From Gemmatimonadaceae bacterium (GTDB lineage: Bacteria; Gemmatimonadota; Gemmatimonadetes; Gemmatimonadales; Gemmatimonadaceae), in NCBI GenBank assembly GCA_025357975.1, contig JANYKY010000397.1, forward strand, positions 1-6,418: DNA of 6,418 bases, read 5' to 3'. Below are positions 6,078-6,418 of the stretch, in pieces; position 1 is the stretch's first letter; the number at the start of each line of letters is the position of its first letter. The notes below the pieces were generated by a model. The model saw only the letters and a list, made by a program, of their open reading frames with translations. It was not told where the DNA came from and ran no database searches. The position numbers were made by a program, and so were the translations under genes.

Positions 6078-6418
6078 ATGACCCGACGTTCAGCAGTCCC
6101 GATGGCCGTTGCGTTCATATTCAGCATGGCCGCTCACAAAGCGAGCGGGCAGGAATGGAACGATGCGCGCACGCGTGCGCTCGTCGAACAGGCCACAGCT
6201 CGACGAGCCAGCCAGATTGCCGACACTGCTCTTGCCGGCTATCACGCTGCCGCCCACGGGTATCTGACATTTCTTGCACAGGTGGGCGAAGGATTCACCG
6301 AGCCGCCGAAGATCGTCAAGGCTGACGAGCTCGCGCTGGAAGTCTATTGGCAGGCGCCCAACCTCAGCAAGCAGCTCATTGCAGGCAGGCGCGACACGCT
6401 GCTGCTACCGACCGACAT
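6078..6418 (+). CDS. Exported protein of unknown function, 5' part (3' end outside window)
   Basis: The frame is open from ATG 6078 to the window edge, giving 113 residues. It begins MTRRSAVPMAVAFIFSMAAH, a clear signal peptide with a basic start and hydrophobic core. Likely cleavage follows Ala-Ser-Gly near residue 24, before QEWNDART. The mature part has an alanine/arginine-rich helical segment (ALVEQATARRASQIADTAL), then AHGYLTFLAQVGEGF, then PPKIVKADELALEVYWQAPN and the pattern GRRDTLLLPTD at the edge. I recall similar periplasmic or outer-membrane proteins from Gemmatimonadota but cannot name a function. The two arginines are not followed by a full Tat motif, so Sec export is more likely. 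A GAGG stands directly against the ATG, too close to act as a ribosome site, while GAGGA at 6061-6065 is rather far. An internal ATG at 6102 would cut away the basic residues. Confidence 0.82.
   Translation, partial: MTRRSAVPMAVAFIFSMAAHKASGQEWNDARTRALVEQATARRASQIADTALAGYHAAAHGYLTFLAQVGEGFTEPPKIVKADELALEVYWQAPNLSKQLIAGRRDTLLLPTD

Noticed and set aside
1..6418. Mobile element, phage, defence system or CRISPR
   Set aside because: All genes are housekeeping or envelope functions with even composition. No transposase, integrase, repeat array or nuclease module is visible.

Overview
The window is a compact, gene-dense piece of a bacterial chromosome. G+C is moderate to high, roughly in the upper 50s percent by eye. 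It holds eight protein-coding genes and almost no non-coding DNA. Lipopolysaccharide-type genes (a Kdo-kinase-like protein and a family 9 glycosyltransferase) point to a Gram-negative, LPS-bearing organism. The secreted protein at the right edge resembles proteins I recall from Gemmatimonadota. That assignment is from memory and should be treated as a moderate-confidence guess.

Left block, plus strand (1-2783): the 3' part of glmS (glucosamine-6-phosphate synthase, isomerase half), dtd (D-aminoacyl-tRNA deacylase), an unrecognised small membrane protein with a PH-like tail, and maf (nucleotide pyrophosphatase, YhdE type). The genes are packed as a translationally coupled unit. There are 3 bases between the glmS stop and the likely dtd start, then a TTGA overlap and then an ATGA overlap. 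dtd and maf are both 'house-cleaning' enzymes, acting on mischarged tRNA and on non-canonical or excess nucleotides. GlmS feeds UDP-GlcNAc and so peptidoglycan and LPS.

Middle and right block, minus strand (6071 down to 2765): trpE, then a KdkA/InaA-type lipopolysaccharide kinase, then a GT9 heptosyltransferase-like enzyme. These are joined by TGATG and ATGA overlaps. This puts the first enzyme of tryptophan synthesis at the head of an LPS-core operon, with no trpG beside it. The end of the GT9 gene overlaps the end of maf tail-to-tail by 19 bases.

Right edge, plus strand (6078 to end): the start of a gene for an exported protein of unknown function. Its ATG lies only 6 bases from the divergent trpE ATG, so there is no room for conventional leaders, and the control signals of each gene must lie inside the other or be of leaderless type.

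I saw no RNA genes, insertion sequences, CRISPR arrays or phage genes, and no non-coding stretch longer than a few bases. The most notable points are the probable CTG start of dtd in the same frame as glmS, the membrane/PH-like protein of unknown function, the trpE-LPS operon, and the head-to-head starts 6 bases apart. I found nothing that amounts to a convincing new defence or mobile system.
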